Part shown: positions 1 to 12,669 of the stretch, piece after piece
Layout of the letters: each line of letters opens with the position of its first letter
Numbering within the stretch: the stretch's first letter is position 1
DNA from: Cucumis sativus
Taxonomy: Eukaryota > Streptophyta > Magnoliopsida > Cucurbitales > Cucurbitaceae
Direction of reading: 5' to 3'
Assembly: GCF_000004075.3 (NCBI RefSeq)
Contig: NC_026657.2
Coordinates: 32,784,732-32,848,731, forward strand
DNA length: 64,000 bases
The notes under the pieces: model-generated
Told to the model about the DNA's origin: nothing
Databases searched by the model: none
Seen by the model: only the letters and a program-made list of their open reading frames with translations
Program-made: the position numbers and the translations under genes

Positions 1-131
1 ATTAAGATTTCATCCAATAATTTTCTAATGCTTAAAATCGAAGAAGAATGACTAAAGTTATGGTAAGTGGAGGATGAAGACGTTGTGAGGCATGTTACTA
101 ATAATATAAGGTTTGAAAGGTTCCTTAGAAA

Positions 132-132
132 C

Positions 133-163
<31 letters not shown>
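132..163. repeat. CATTAT microsatellite
   Basis: About five CATTAT units grade into ATT units. Simple sequence repeat in intergenic DNA. Confidence 0.9.
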
Positions 164-166
<3 letters not shown>

Positions 167-504
167 ATATTAAAAGGAAAGAAAGAGATGCATATTAAAT
201 AAATAGGTGTGTAGAGTTGTGGTTTGATAGTGCTTAATTTACAGCTAACATATGTTACAAAGTATGGTTTAAGTCAAAAACACAAACATAATCAAAAGAT
301 TCTAAACCCTCACAAGTCATCACATGGCACTGCTCTAATTCCAACTTTAATATAATTAAGATTTTAATTTATGGATAATTTTTATTTCTAATTTAATTTT
401 TTGAAAAGACAAGAAGATGCAATGTCTCAAAGATTGCTTGTTGGTATAACAACTTTAAGATCACAAAAGGAAGTATCAAAGAATCTGCTGCTTTCTTTTA
501 TAAC

Positions 505-528
505 ATTATTATTATTATTATTATTATT
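505..528. repeat. (ATT)n microsatellite
   Basis: About eight consecutive ATT units. Confidence 0.9.
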
Positions 529-1229
529 GTTATTTCCTTCAATAAACATCAATTGGATCAAATCTCTCCAAAATCACTCTTTTTTATTTCTTCCTATAAT
601 TTTGTTGTCCCCATAGTCTTATATATTATATTTTTTACATTTCTTTATATAAAATTTATTATGGTTATTTAACTAATTTTGATAATATTGTAAGCAACTA
701 AATTTAAGCTTTATTAATACCAACACTAAAATTGGAGAATTCCATAACCAAAGTGATATTTTTACTTTTTGTTTTTGTTTTTTGATGAGTTCAAAATAAT
801 GTAGAGTTGGTGAAGGATATTATTTTATTATCATTATATTTTAAAAATGAAGGATATTATTTTTAGTAATGTGGAAATGTAAATAATAAATAAAACTGAC
901 ATGTTATTTTCTAGACAAAGAAAGAAGAGAAAAAAAAAGAAGAAGAATTTAAAGATGATGAACAAATCTAAAAATCCTCCAACTCTATTTTGAGGAATTC
1001 AATGGATGCATTTCACAAAGTCTTGTAAAAAACAAAAAAAAGTTAATATTAATGTACAATTTTACTCCTTCAATGATGGAATCAATTTTACCTCTATCCG
1101 GCAAAATCGAGTTTGGCCAGAGAAGACGAAGAAATGACAAAATCAGAAATTGGAGTACCGGGATTTCGAGATCGGCAAAATCGCCATTACCACCGGAGAG
1201 CAAGTTGGAATTTCAAATTGAAAGAAAAT

Positions 1230-2090
1230 TTAATCATTTCCAGTGGGGAAAAGAGTAAGAACCTTCCTCCCTCCTGTTCCATTCCCCGAATCTAAATCCT
1301 CGCTGTAATTCGTCACCGGAGTACTCGCTGGAGCTCCAACCCGATGAACAGGGCGAGCCAAAAACGTGTTCTCAAATTGCCCATTCGTCGGCGGCGACGA
1401 CCCAAAATGAGCTACTTGTCGATGGTACTGAGCGGCAGCGGCAGCTGCCGCCATCTGGTGGTGGTGATGCTGCAGAGCTCCGACGGGAACAAACGGCAAG
1501 AAATGGTCGGAATTACCCCGAGCAGAGTGAAGAAAATGAGGTGGAACAGGGGAGCTCGCAAACAAATGGTCGGTGGCGGGATCTGAAGCGGTTGAAACCA
1601 ATCCAGCACCGCCGTTAGCTCCGCCACCACTACCGCCGGAAATCCCCTGCATACGCTTCAAATAAAGCCGGTATTTCTGCAAATGACTAGCTACGTTCTC
1701 ACGAGTCAACCCATCGACGCTCATCAACTGCATTATGGTTTTGGGGACGGCATTTTTGATCCCCAAATGAGCAACAGCGTCGACGAATCGCTTATGAAGC
1801 TGTGGAGTCCACACAAGGCGTGGGCGTTTAAGAGTTCTTGCAGGTTCGTCGCCGGCACCAGAACCCAAATCCCCTGAATCAGCAAAATCTGCAGAAGTGG
1901 GCTGAATGAGAACCGGAGGAGGCGGCGGAGGCGGCGGAGGATGAGAATCGTTAGGAGGATTTGAGTTAGTGATGTCAAATGCTAAAGCAAGATCAGGGGT
2001 GATTAGGGTTTGAGAAAGAGGCATTAATTCATCAGGAGAAGGAAGTTCTTGTTCCCATTTTGAGAACCAATTTGAATCATCTTCTTTCAT
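1230..2090 (-). CDS. MYBC1: MYBC1-like GARP-family MYB transcription factor
   Basis: Intronless CDS of 286 codons for a nuclear DNA-binding protein. The N terminus (residues 7-38) carries the conserved acidic block with [11 protein letters not shown] and [13 protein letters not shown], which I recognise from Arabidopsis MYBC1 and, less closely, from LUX/PCL1. A proline run covers about 51-59. The single MYB-like GARP domain covers about 88-146, with the diagnostic SHLQKYR at 135-141 and basic KRPR just before it. Glycine-rich, histidine and alanine runs follow (about 150-225), typical of low-complexity activation or spacer regions. No response-regulator receiver domain is present, so it is not a type-B ARR. 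Arabidopsis MYBC1 is reported as a negative regulator of freezing tolerance, while LUX belongs to the clock evening complex; MYBC1 is the better fit by the N-terminal block. It is divergent from SEC15A. Confidence 0.9.
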   Translation of the reverse strand: MKEDDSNWFSKWEQELPSPDELMPLSQTLITPDLALAFDITNSNPPNDSHPPPPPPPPPVLIQPTSADFADSGDLGSGAGDEPARTLKRPRLVWTPQLHKRFVDAVAHLGIKNAVPKTIMQLMSVDGLTRENVASHLQKYRLYLKRMQGISGGSGGGANGGAGLVSTASDPATDHLFASSPVPPHFLHSARGNSDHFLPFVPVGALQHHHHQMAAAAAAAQYHRQVAHFGSSPPTNGQFENTFLARPVHRVGAPASTPVTNYSEDLDSGNGTGGRKVLTLFPTGND

Positions 2091-2235
2091 TGTTTCTCAA
2101 ATCTAAAACAAACCCACTTCAATTATCACCAATATTTCAACTGGGTTTGCTTCAATTCTGTAAAGCAACAAAAAGAAACTGACACAAAATAGAATCAAAA
2201 CAACTGAAAAATTTTCAGAGCAGAGAAAAAAGAAA

Positions 2236-2263
2236 GAAGAAGAAGAAGAAGAAGAAGAAGAAA
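2236..2263. repeat. (GAA)n microsatellite
   Basis: About nine GAA units in the leader region of the MYBC1-like gene. Confidence 0.9.
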
Positions 2264-2309
2264 AGGTGAAGAATTTGGGAGAGGGGTTCGAGGTGGATCT
2301 TGTAAGCTC

Positions 2310-2327
2310 CTCTCTCTCTCTCTCTCT
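2310..2327. repeat. (CT)n microsatellite
   Basis: Eight to nine CT units on the plus strand. On the coding strand of the leftward gene this is a GA repeat, a usual plant core-promoter or GAGA-like element. Confidence 0.85.
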
Positions 2328-2460
2328 TTTTTCCCTTCAACTCAAGATTATTTAAAAACATATAACAAAGTAGTTAATTCTGTGGTTTTATTAATTGAAA
2401 TTCCGGGATCTGATGAGGGTGTTGGAGAAAATGAGAAGATGTAATTAAGAATGGAAAAAT

Positions 2461-2540
2461 GGAAGGGAGGGGAGAGCGTGTAGTAGAGGAAGGGGTAATG
2501 TGAGAGTGGGGGGAGGGGGGAGAGAAGGAGGGATGTGGAA
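2461..2540 (+). promoter_or_regulatory. G-rich purine tract in MYBC1 promoter (possible G-quadruplex)
   Basis: The plus strand carries many G runs, including GGGG near 2492, GGGGGG and a second GGGGGG near 2507-2519, and GGG near 2530, in a purine-rich stretch. Four or more G runs lie within about 45 bp, so an intramolecular G-quadruplex is possible on the strand that is template for the leftward gene. It is a strong compositional outlier in AT-rich flanks. Confidence 0.4.
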
Positions 2541-2764
2541 GAGAGAAGCAGCAATCATTTGAATGCCACAGACCCAACCCCTCAGGGTTTGTTTTGGGTA
2601 ATCACCAACGCCTCCTAGTACTCTCTTTTTTGTTTTCCTACACCTCCACGCCTCCACCTCACTCCTAATCCCCATTCCCCCCATTTTATTATTTCATTTT
2701 TGGTTCTTATGTATATTTTGATTTTCTTCTTTTCTTCGCTATTGGAATTTTGTTCAAAGTGGAA

Positions 2765-2827
2765 TTAGGGTTTAGTCTTATCAAATCATTAAAAAAAAAA
2801 AACAAAAAAAAGGCCCAATATTGGGCC
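2765..2827. promoter_or_regulatory. Telo-box plus palindromic double site II element
   Basis: TTAGGGTTT (telo-box, reverse of AAACCCTAA) lies at 2765-2773. The perfect 16-bp palindrome GGCCCAATATTGGGCC lies at 2812-2827, separated from it by a poly-A stretch. Each palindrome arm holds a site II motif (TGGGCC/GGCCCA) and the arms face opposite ways. Site II plus telo-box is a known combination in promoters of growth and housekeeping genes, bound by TCP factors. It lies in the divergent gap between the MYBC1-like gene and SEC15A. Confidence 0.6.
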
Positions 2828-3299
2828 ATCATTTTGGTTGTGATTACCACCTTAACTTTGACCATTTCACTTCCCTTGCTTCCAATTTGTCCTATTTAAC
2901 CATTCCTTTATTTCTGTGTTATATTTCATAAACATGGTAACCATTTTTGCTATCTCTTACCACTATTCTATTTAAACCTTATGTACATACACATTCTTTT
3001 ATCCCATATTGAGTGAAACCATTTGGTAACTCAGATTGAAACTAAATCAAATACAAGTACTTCAATTCAAAAAATTAGAAAATTAAATTGAAAGTCTACT
3101 ATTTAGACTTGAGAAAATATTTAGGTTTTTAAAAATTTGAAAATAATTTAGTTCATGAATTTTATAAATTAGATAGGCTCTTTTGATATTTAAATTTGAG
3201 GTGTAATTGGAGATTTTTTTTTAAAAAAATTCTCAAATATAGAGAAAATTTTGATTTTGTTTTTCTAATTTTTTTTCCTTTAGATCTCAAAGGAGTATG

Positions 3300-3527
3300 A
3301 GTTCCCGTTTCTAAGATCAAGCCTTCTTCATAATCCATTTCTCTTGCGGCATACTCTTCAATTCTTTCTTCAACAATTCTTTATACTCCATTTTCATATT
3401 CTCAAACACAATTTCCCTTCATTCCATCCTTTGGACGAAGCAGGAGAGAAAATTTCTGAGGAAGCGTTGTGGCTGAATTATGCCAATCTCTCCATCTCCC
3501 CATGTTTGATCAGATTCTCCTCTGAAG
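3300..3527 (+). other. Probable SEC15A 5'UTR exon 1
   Basis: A GC-richer transcribed-looking segment ends at a good plant donor, CTGAAG/GTAAGT, with the intron beginning at 3528. The left edge is only approximate. A frame of 84 codons runs through it but starts at a non-ATG codon and crosses the donor, so it is treated as leader and not as protein. Confidence 0.5.
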
Positions 3528-5788
3528 GTAAGTCCACTGTAAATTCATTTCTTGAAGCTTCCGTTCAATTTTGGATATGGGTTTCGTTTGTTTTGTAATT
3601 CAAAGAATAACTTTAGGTTGCCGGAGTAAAACCTTAGGATATTATTACAATTAAACGGGAAATTTTTGTAATGGTTGAGGATTTTGATCCTAATATTGAA
3701 TTTACACCATTTTCCCTTTTTCTTATCGTCTACAATTCAATTTTCGGCTCAGGCGAGGTTGACATTGTAGATATCGTCTGTTGTTCAATTCATTCTAAGA
3801 ATTTTCTCCTAATGCCTTTTTGTACTCTTGTGTAGGTGTTTATATAAATAATGGGGTCTAACTTTGTTTTTTTCTGCACTAGTTTCAATATTTTCATAAT
3901 CCTCTCTGTTACCTAATTTTCTCCTTTCAAGAATCACATATTTTATAATATATATTTCAAAATTTAACTGCACTGCTGTATTCTTAGTTTCTCAATTTGG
4001 TGGGCTGAGTTCATTTTTTTTATTGCTGGGGAATTATGTTTTGGAACCCTCCCTTGCTATTGTATGTTTTCTTCCACTGTTCTTACTTTATTATCATGTG
4101 GATTGTAATGCTCCCTGTTTCTAGATTAGCTCATTTTCTTTGAATTGTCTTCTTGAAATTGTCCTCTGAGCCTCTTAATTTGAGTTGTTTAAAATGGTTA
4201 ACTGTTGATTTCATTTCAAGATGATTATAACTTTGGTTTTGGCTCAATAAACTAGATAGATTGAACTTCTTAGTTTTTTTTTTCTTTCAGCACAACTTTA
4301 GAAAATGTGTTTTTTATTTTTCCAATTAAATTTTGCTCCAAGTTGAAAAAGCAAATTCTCTCTCTTTTAGATTACGCATAAGCTTTTAGAAGATTAAATG
4401 AAGTTTAGAAATAGGAAAAGAGTAAGAAGATTTTAAGAAGAAAAAGAAAAAAACTCACTTTTCCTTTTTCATTGTTTTGCGTTGGTTATATTTCAAGAAA
4501 TCCGATCTGAAATCCATGTCCCGTAGAAATCATATCTGAAATTTCTCTATGGTTTAGGATTGGTTCAATTTGATTTTAAGAGCATTTAGTGATGTGCATC
4601 ATTCTTACTTGGGACTACCTAATAACTGATAAGTGCTACTTCATTGATGTTTAATTTGGTCTTGTGCTTTGCAAAAAAGAAAAGAAAAGAAGAAAAAAAA
4701 GAAAAGGGTCTTATGACTTGCTCTCTTATTTCTTGAACCGTGATATTTATCAATTTGATGTGTTGATTATATTTTGGCCGTATTTTAGATTAAATCATGT
4801 TGGAAATTTGTGGGAACTGTCAATGACTTAATTATTGAGCTGGAAATTTTACGGCCATTGTTGTCTGACTTGAATCGAGTTAATAACATGCATGTGGTTT
4901 CCCTTGATTAACATGAATTGAAATGTTAGCATGCTGGTAAATTGATAATCATGTGAGCGTTATTGATCTATCTTGTTGGCATGCTTGGGAGCTATCGTTG
5001 GACAGAAGAATGAGATGGAGCTTAATCAGAAGCATGTTAACCATAGTTATTGTCGAAGGTTGTGTGTTATGGATGAATGTTGTGAGTGCACTTTCACGAC
5101 ATATAAAGGTCATGTTTTAGTCTTAATTGTGAATTGTAATGTGAAAGGATACTGGCGCTAGAGTTAGGAACCCAGATAGGAAAGGACGGATAACAGGTGA
5201 ATCTTTTGGGCGTTGGGTAACATAGACAAGGGGGTGATATGTCACTTGTGGTGTTGGGAGCCTCGAGTATAAATGAATGAAGTCTGATATGCTAATGTAA
5301 AAATGATATGCATTAGGGACTTGTAATGATATGCATAACGGTCCTCGAATATAAGAAGTTAAAGTTCCATTTGATTCACTTGGAAATTTGGGCACTTTGC
5401 ATGGATGGCCTTTTTTGGAATTTCCAGTTCTAAATTGGCTTTATTAGCTAAGAATAAAATGACTACATGAGATCCCCCACTCTCACAAAAAAAAAAACAA
5501 AAAGAAAAAAGAAAAAGAAGGATAAATTACCACAAGATTTCTAGTATGTCATTGTGGACGTGATAGAAAAATCATGTTTGGATACTTTGTATAATGATGT
5601 TCTCTTCATATTTTGTTGTGTGTAAAGCTAGAGTGCTAAGTATGATAGTGTTGATTTTGTAATTTGATACAACTTGGACATGAATACCGCACCATCTGTA
5701 GAATTCTCTTGAGCGAGCACCATATGACAATCCTGATATTTATAGAGCGAATACATTTTGTATTAATATGTATTTTACATGTTTGTAG
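3528..5788 (+). other. Long 5'UTR intron of SEC15A
   Basis: The inferred intron of 2,261 bp runs from GTAAGT at 3528 to TTTGTAG at 5788, leaving 15 bp of leader (5789-5803) before the ATG. Its interior is T-rich, as plant introns are, and has no supportable ORF. Leader introns of this size often raise expression. cDNA evidence is needed for the exact junctions. Confidence 0.5.
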
Positions 5789-5803
5789 AGTTAGATCTTA
5801 ATA

Positions 5804-8173
5804 ATGGAGGCGAAATCAAAGAGGAGAGCTGCTGCAGAGAATGGGGAAACGGCCGAAGACTTAGTCCTTGCAACATTAATTGGGAATGGCGAGGACCTTG
5901 GTCCAATTGTTAGACATGCATTTGAAATGGGGCGACCAGAAACTCTTCTTCATCAGTTGAAGAACGTTGTAAAGAAGAAAGAAATCGAAATCGAGGAGTT
6001 GTGCAAGACTCACTACGAGGAATTTATCCGTGCAGTTGATGAACTTCGTGGGGTTTTGGTTGATGCTGAAGAGCTGAAGGCCGAACTATCAACTGATAAT
6101 TTTAAATTGCAAGAAGTTGGGAGTGTGCTTTTGATTCGACTTGAAGAGCTTCTTGAATGTTATTCAATAAAAAGAAATGTGACTGAAGCCATCAAAATGT
6201 CCCAGATTTGTGTACAGGTGCTTGATCTTTGTGTCAAGTGCAATGATCATATTTCTAAAGGCCAGTTTTACCCTGCATTAAAAACTGTCGATCTGATTGA
6301 GAAGAATTATTTGTGTAACATTTCAGTCAAGACTTTGAAGTTGATCATTGAGACAAGAATTCCTGTGATCAAATCTCATATCGAGAAGAAAGTATCCACT
6401 CAATTTAACGAATGGCTCGTTCATGTAAGGAGTTCTGCTAAGGTTATTGGGCAAACAGCTATAGGGCATGCAGCTACTGCTCGCCAAAGAGATGAAGAAA
6501 TGTTAGAACGTCAGAGGAGGGCTGAGGAACAGAACATTTCAGGGCTAGGAGATTTTGCATTTACTTTAGATGTTGAAGATATTGATGAGGACTCCATTCT
6601 AAAGTTTGACCTTGTACCTCTTTATCGAGCATATCACATTCATACATGTCTTGGGATCAAAGAGCAATTTCGTGAATATTACTACAGGAATCGAATGTTG
6701 CAGCTTAATTCCGACTTACAGATTTCTTCTTCTCAGCCATTTATTGAATCCTATCAGACCTATTTAGCTCAAATTGCAGGATATTTCATAGTGGAGGATC
6801 ACGTTATGAGGACTGCTGAAGGGCTATTATCAGCTGAACAGGTGGAAGCAATGTTGGAAACTGCTGTTAGCAAGGTGACATCAGTGCTTGAGGTACAATT
6901 TTCCCTCATGGATTCTGCTACTCACCTTCTCCTGGTGAAGGATTATGTTACTCTTCTGGCATCTACTTTTAGACAATATGGATATGAAGTTGGGCCGGTT
7001 CTTGAGACTTTGAACAAAAGTCGGGACAAATACCACGAACTTCTTTTGGAGGAGTGTCGACAACAAATAGTAGATGTCCTAGCTAATGATTCCTACGAGC
7101 AGATGGTTCTGAAAAAAGACAGTGATTATGAAAACAACGTTCTTGCTTTCAATCTCCAGACATCTGATATAATACCTGCATTTCCATTTATAGCGCCGTT
7201 TTCTTCCACCGTTCCAGATGTCTGCCGCATTGTGAGGTCCTTCATTAAAGGGTGTGTCGATTACTTGACCTACAGTGTACATTCTAATCTTTTTGAGGTT
7301 GTGAAGAAATATTTGGATAGGCTCCTAATTGATGTTTTAAATGAAGCAATACTCAACATTATCAATGGTGCATCCATTGGTGTTTCTCAAGCCATGCAAA
7401 TCGCTGCAAATATAACCGTACTGGAAAGAGCATGTGACTATTTCATCAGGCATGCAGGCCAGTTATGTGGAATTCCCGTTCGATCAGTCGAGAGGCCACA
7501 AAGCGGTTTTGCTGCAAAAGTCGTTCTCAAAACATCAAGGGATGCGGCTTATATTGCATTGTTGACATTGGTGAACAACAAGTTAGATGAGTTTATGGCT
7601 CTGACAGATAATATTGGTTGGACTTCTGAAGAGGTTACTGCAAATGCAAATGACTACATAAACGAAGTCCTCATTTATCTCGACACGATAATGTCCACAG
7701 CACAACAGATTTTACCGATGGAAGCTTTGTACAAGGTCGGGAGTGGTGCTCTCGATCACATCTCATACTCTATAGTTTCAGCTTTTCTTAGTGACAGTGT
7801 CAAAAGGTTTAACGCGAATGCAGTGATAAGCATCAACAATGATCTGAAAATGCTGGAAGCTTTTGCAGACGAGAGATTCCACAACACAGGATTGAATGAA
7901 ATCTATGGAGGAGGAAGTTTCCGAAGCTGCTTAATCGAAGCTCGACAACTAATCAACCTTTTGCAGAGCAGTCAGCCAGAAAACTTCATGAATCCGGTGA
8001 TAAGACAAAAGAATTACAACATGTTGGATTATAAGAAAGTGGCTAGTATATGTGAGAAGTTCAGGGACTCTCCTGATGGGATATTTGGAAGCCTTTCTAG
8101 TAGAAATACAAAGCAAAACACTCGCAAGAAATCAATGGATGTGCTGAAGAAAAGACTGAAAGATTTTAATTGA
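5804..8173 (+). CDS. SEC15A: Exocyst complex subunit SEC15A
   Basis: Single coding exon of 789 codons, the length expected for plant SEC15 (Arabidopsis SEC15A is about 790). SEC15 is a subunit of the octameric exocyst, which tethers secretory vesicles to the plasma membrane; it contacts SEC10 and Rab-type GTPases and acts in polarised growth such as pollen tubes. The N-terminal coiled-coil/EXOC6-like helical region covers about residues 20-230, including [15 protein letters not shown] near 34-48 and a charged [17 protein letters not shown] helix near 227-243. The C-terminal Sec15 helical-bundle domain covers roughly 450-770. The tail is basic (KKRLKD). An ATG follows a likely 5'UTR intron acceptor by 15 bp. 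No frameshift or truncation is seen. SEC15B is the alternative; the SEC15A choice rests on sequence feel and the nearby CYP94 gene. Confidence 0.95.
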   Translation: MEAKSKRRAAAENGETAEDLVLATLIGNGEDLGPIVRHAFEMGRPETLLHQLKNVVKKKEIEIEELCKTHYEEFIRAVDELRGVLVDAEELKAELSTDNFKLQEVGSVLLIRLEELLECYSIKRNVTEAIKMSQICVQVLDLCVKCNDHISKGQFYPALKTVDLIEKNYLCNISVKTLKLIIETRIPVIKSHIEKKVSTQFNEWLVHVRSSAKVIGQTAIGHAATARQRDEEMLERQRRAEEQNISGLGDFAFTLDVEDIDEDSILKFDLVPLYRAYHIHTCLGIKEQFREYYYRNRMLQLNSDLQISSSQPFIESYQTYLAQIAGYFIVEDHVMRTAEGLLSAEQVEAMLETAVSKVTSVLEVQFSLMDSATHLLLVKDYVTLLASTFRQYGYEVGPVLETLNKSRDKYHELLLEECRQQIVDVLANDSYEQMVLKKDSDYENNVLAFNLQTSDIIPAFPFIAPFSSTVPDVCRIVRSFIKGCVDYLTYSVHSNLFEVVKKYLDRLLIDVLNEAILNIINGASIGVSQAMQIAANITVLERACDYFIRHAGQLCGIPVRSVERPQSGFAAKVVLKTSRDAAYIALLTLVNNKLDEFMALTDNIGWTSEEVTANANDYINEVLIYLDTIMSTAQQILPMEALYKVGSGALDHISYSIVSAFLSDSVKRFNANAVISINNDLKMLEAFADERFHNTGLNEIYGGGSFRSCLIEARQLINLLQSSQPENFMNPVIRQKNYNMLDYKKVASICEKFRDSPDGIFGSLSSRNTKQNTRKKSMDVLKKRLKDFN

Positions 8174-9237
8174 GGTTTGAAAAATCCCCCCCTCCATTAG
8201 TTATTGAATAATGCCTGTACAGTAGCTATTTTATTTGTTGGATGATTTGTATTATTTGATTTGGTTGGTGCCTTAATTTTAGGCAATAAGGCCACATGGT
8301 TGGTTGTTAGTATTCTTTGTCATTTAAGATGCAATTTCACTAAAAGGGAAGAGATTTTTGGTCAGTTCCCTTTGTTGGATCATGGCTGATTGTTCATGTT
8401 CATGGCTTTGCATCAGTGTATATATATATTGAAACATAGACATTAGAAATATTTTTATTTAGAGATAAGTGTAACCTTATTAACCTATGAATTGAACGCA
8501 AATAATTAAGGTTGATTGGTAGTTGACGAGGACTTTTAAGAAAACTATCTAATTTTAGAAAATTTGGCATTTACAAGTAGAAAGTTTCTTATTTCTACTC
8601 CTCAAAACACAAAGAACAACAAAAAAGATGGCAAAATCTAGGCCATAATACTAAAACAAAAACTACAGGCCATAATAATAAATGACAAAGTATGAACATA
8701 AAGTTTTTTCCTTCTTATATATCACTATTTAGATGACATATAGATTTTCCCCTTAAACAAAATTAGTAAATGTGAAAATTAACCCTAAATCAACTTCTTG
8801 AAATTAACCCTAAATCAACTTCTTGAACAATTTTGTAATCACAGTGTTTGACTCTCTTATTGCCACCATTCCTACATGGTGGGAGGCATTTGTTTTTTCT
8901 TTCTTTCTAAGAATATCAAACTACTTTAGAGTTGAATATTAGAAACGACGAATAAGAAGATAAGCTTCTAAGTTTGAACTAAAAATAAAATCATACAAGT
9001 TAAACTAACGAGTGATGATTTGACATGACGTGACAATAATGACACTTATAAATATATTAACTAAAAATGAAATAAACATTACATTCAAAATGTACTTTCA
9101 GCTGTATTCCCCATTGGTTTGTTATATGAAGTCAATCAAAGTAGCAAACCGAACCGAATCAGAATCGGACCGACCTAAACAGCCAAACCAAATTAAAATT
9201 TCCTTTTTTATTTCAATAAAATATCTCAATTGTTTTG
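8174..9237. other. SEC15A 3' region and MAS2 upstream region
   Basis: No gene. An AATAAT-type signal near 8203 could serve polyadenylation of SEC15A. A 25-bp perfect tandem duplication lies at 8776-8825. The remainder is AT-rich. Confidence 0.6.
8776..8825. repeat. 25-bp perfect tandem duplication
   Basis: The 25-bp unit AAATTAACCCTAAATC(AACTTCTTG) occurs twice back to back with no mismatch. Each copy contains ACCCTAAA, a telo-box-like core. Confidence 0.85.
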
Positions 9238-9275
9238 CAGCCCAGCCCAGCCCAGCCCAATCCTGACGGCCCATC
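9238..9275 (+). promoter_or_regulatory. Tandem site II array upstream of MAS2
   Basis: CAGCC units repeat four times (9238-9259), creating successive AGCCCA motifs (TGGGCT on the other strand). A GGCCCA follows at about 9268. TGGGCY is the plant site II element bound by TCP factors, found in promoters of genes active in dividing cells. The array lies about 280 bp upstream of the ATG and close to the likely transcription start. Confidence 0.55.
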
Positions 9276-9484
9276 TAACACATCCCAAATCTAATAGATT
9301 TCCATGCCCCGCCCCCCATTCCCTCTCTTCTTCATCTTCACACTCTCCCGACGTTCTTCCTCTCCGTTCTTCCGTCCAGGTACGATTCTTTGTTAGCAAT
9401 CCTCTGCTTATTTGCAATTTTGGACTCTTTCAGTACCTCTATGAATTAGAGATAGTAGTTATATAAAGTAAATTCTCGAGCTAG

Positions 9485-11140
<1,656 letters not shown>

Positions 11141-12631
11141 CCTCATTTGGCGCCATATTGAGATGTGTATGTAATCTTTCTTAAGGCACGAGGAACATTT
11201 TCATATAAGGATATGTGAATTACTGCTATGTTCTTTGACATATGTTGCTGAAATCCTTTTTATCTTATTAATTTTAAAGGTTGTATTTATAGACTGATAG
11301 TAGAGTTTGATGGTTCTATATTTGACCAAATCAAAAAATAGAAATTTCCAGTACTTTTCATGTTTGGGAGGCATTATTTCACGAGTGATGGCATGGCACA
11401 GATCTTTCTATTGACTTTTGGGAGAATTGCTTAGAGTTTTCCATTTCCTTGTATGGTAAAGTTTTAAGGATCACAATGAGTTGCTTCACCTGTATCTTCT
11501 TCCTTTCATAGTCTCACTTCCTTCATTGCCCATCTCTTCTATTTATGTTCCCTAAAGTTATCTCAATAATCATTGTTCTGAACAGTTTCTAGGAATTTGA
11601 ATGCTCAGACATATAGAGATTCTGGGTCTAATTCGAATATATATTGATGGCATAGCATAGATGGTGTGCTACATATAAGTTCTTTAAAGAGAGGGATTGA
11701 CAAATCTTTGGAGTGAAGTATGAGAGAGTTATGAAACCTTGAATTTATGTTACTTTTTGAAAATTTTCTATTGTGATAAGCAAACATTATTTGTCAATCA
11801 TTTGTGTTGGGTTACGCATTTAGGAGGGATTGTTGCTATTGTTTTCAACTCATAAAAATTGTGGATTTCACCTCATTTTGTTCAAAACAGATTAAATTCA
11901 ATACAAAATCTTAAAAAATTTTAACTTTCACTTTCTTTTGTAGTCTTAATATAGTCATGAAAATTGTAATTACAATAATGAAAAAGTTTCTTTTTTTTTT
12001 TGACCATTTTTAATTATAACAAAATAAATCAAAATATTTATAAGATATAACAAAATTTTAGTATATTTCTTTCATGATTAGAGTATAAAATACTTATTTA
12101 TAACTATATTTGACGTTTTGTTTTAAGCTGATAAAAGAAAAAACTTAACCAGTACCTAAAATAGTGTAAAAGGAAAAAGAATAATGTAACAGATAATAAT
12201 AAATATTAAGTATACTTTAACAAACATAATTGTGAAAGAACCATAAAGAAAGTTAAATTTTATCCTTGGTTATGTTAAAGGACCAATTACAAGTTGAGAC
12301 AAGAGCAACTCACTTCAATAACAAGTGATCATCTACTACTATGATTTATTATTTTCAACAACAATGATCATAAAAAGAAGTTTTGTTATGTCAAGACCAA
12401 AATCCAAAATTCTCAAGAGCAAGCAAATTGCATCATGAACGATCCTGAAACAAATTTATTATTTTGCTTATGGCTTTTCATTTTGATGATAAAAGTATAG
12501 CTTCATCACTAATTGACTAATTGACAATGGTTGTACATATCACTCACATAGTAAGACCATAAAAATGTTATCATTGCATGTATAATAAAAAGATAAATTA
12601 AGTTTGGATTATATTTGTTTAGCCACTAGAA

Positions 12632-12669
12632 GCATAGATTGGGAGAGAGTCATAGATTGGGAGAGAGTC
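12632..12669. repeat. 18-bp tandem duplication
   Basis: CATAGATTGGGAGAGAGT occurs twice directly in tandem. Confidence 0.8.

Larger units (their letters stand above)
1..1229. other. AT-rich intergenic region, 3' of MYBC1-like gene
   Basis: No coding region can be supported here. The stretch is AT-rich and contains a CATTAT/ATT microsatellite at 132-163 and an ATT run at 505-528. The short frames near 401-616 and 985-1258 are low-complexity or antisense. The last few hundred bases should contain the 3'UTR of the minus-strand GARP gene. Confidence 0.6.
2091..2345 (-). other. Probable 5'UTR of MYBC1-like gene with GAA and CT repeats
   Basis: Immediately upstream of the start codon, reading leftward, are a GAA run (2236-2263 on plus; TTC on the coding strand) and a CT run (2310-2327 on plus; GA on the coding strand). 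Polypyrimidine and polypurine tracts of this kind are common in plant 5'UTRs and core promoters. The transcription start is not defined by sequence alone. Confidence 0.45.

Noticed and set aside
3344..3598. 84-codon frame upstream of SEC15A
   Set aside because: Starts at a non-ATG codon and runs over a strong splice donor; better explained as leader exon.
9380..9433. Leader intron of MAS2
   Set aside because: The only plausible acceptor would make a 54-bp intron, shorter than plants normally splice.
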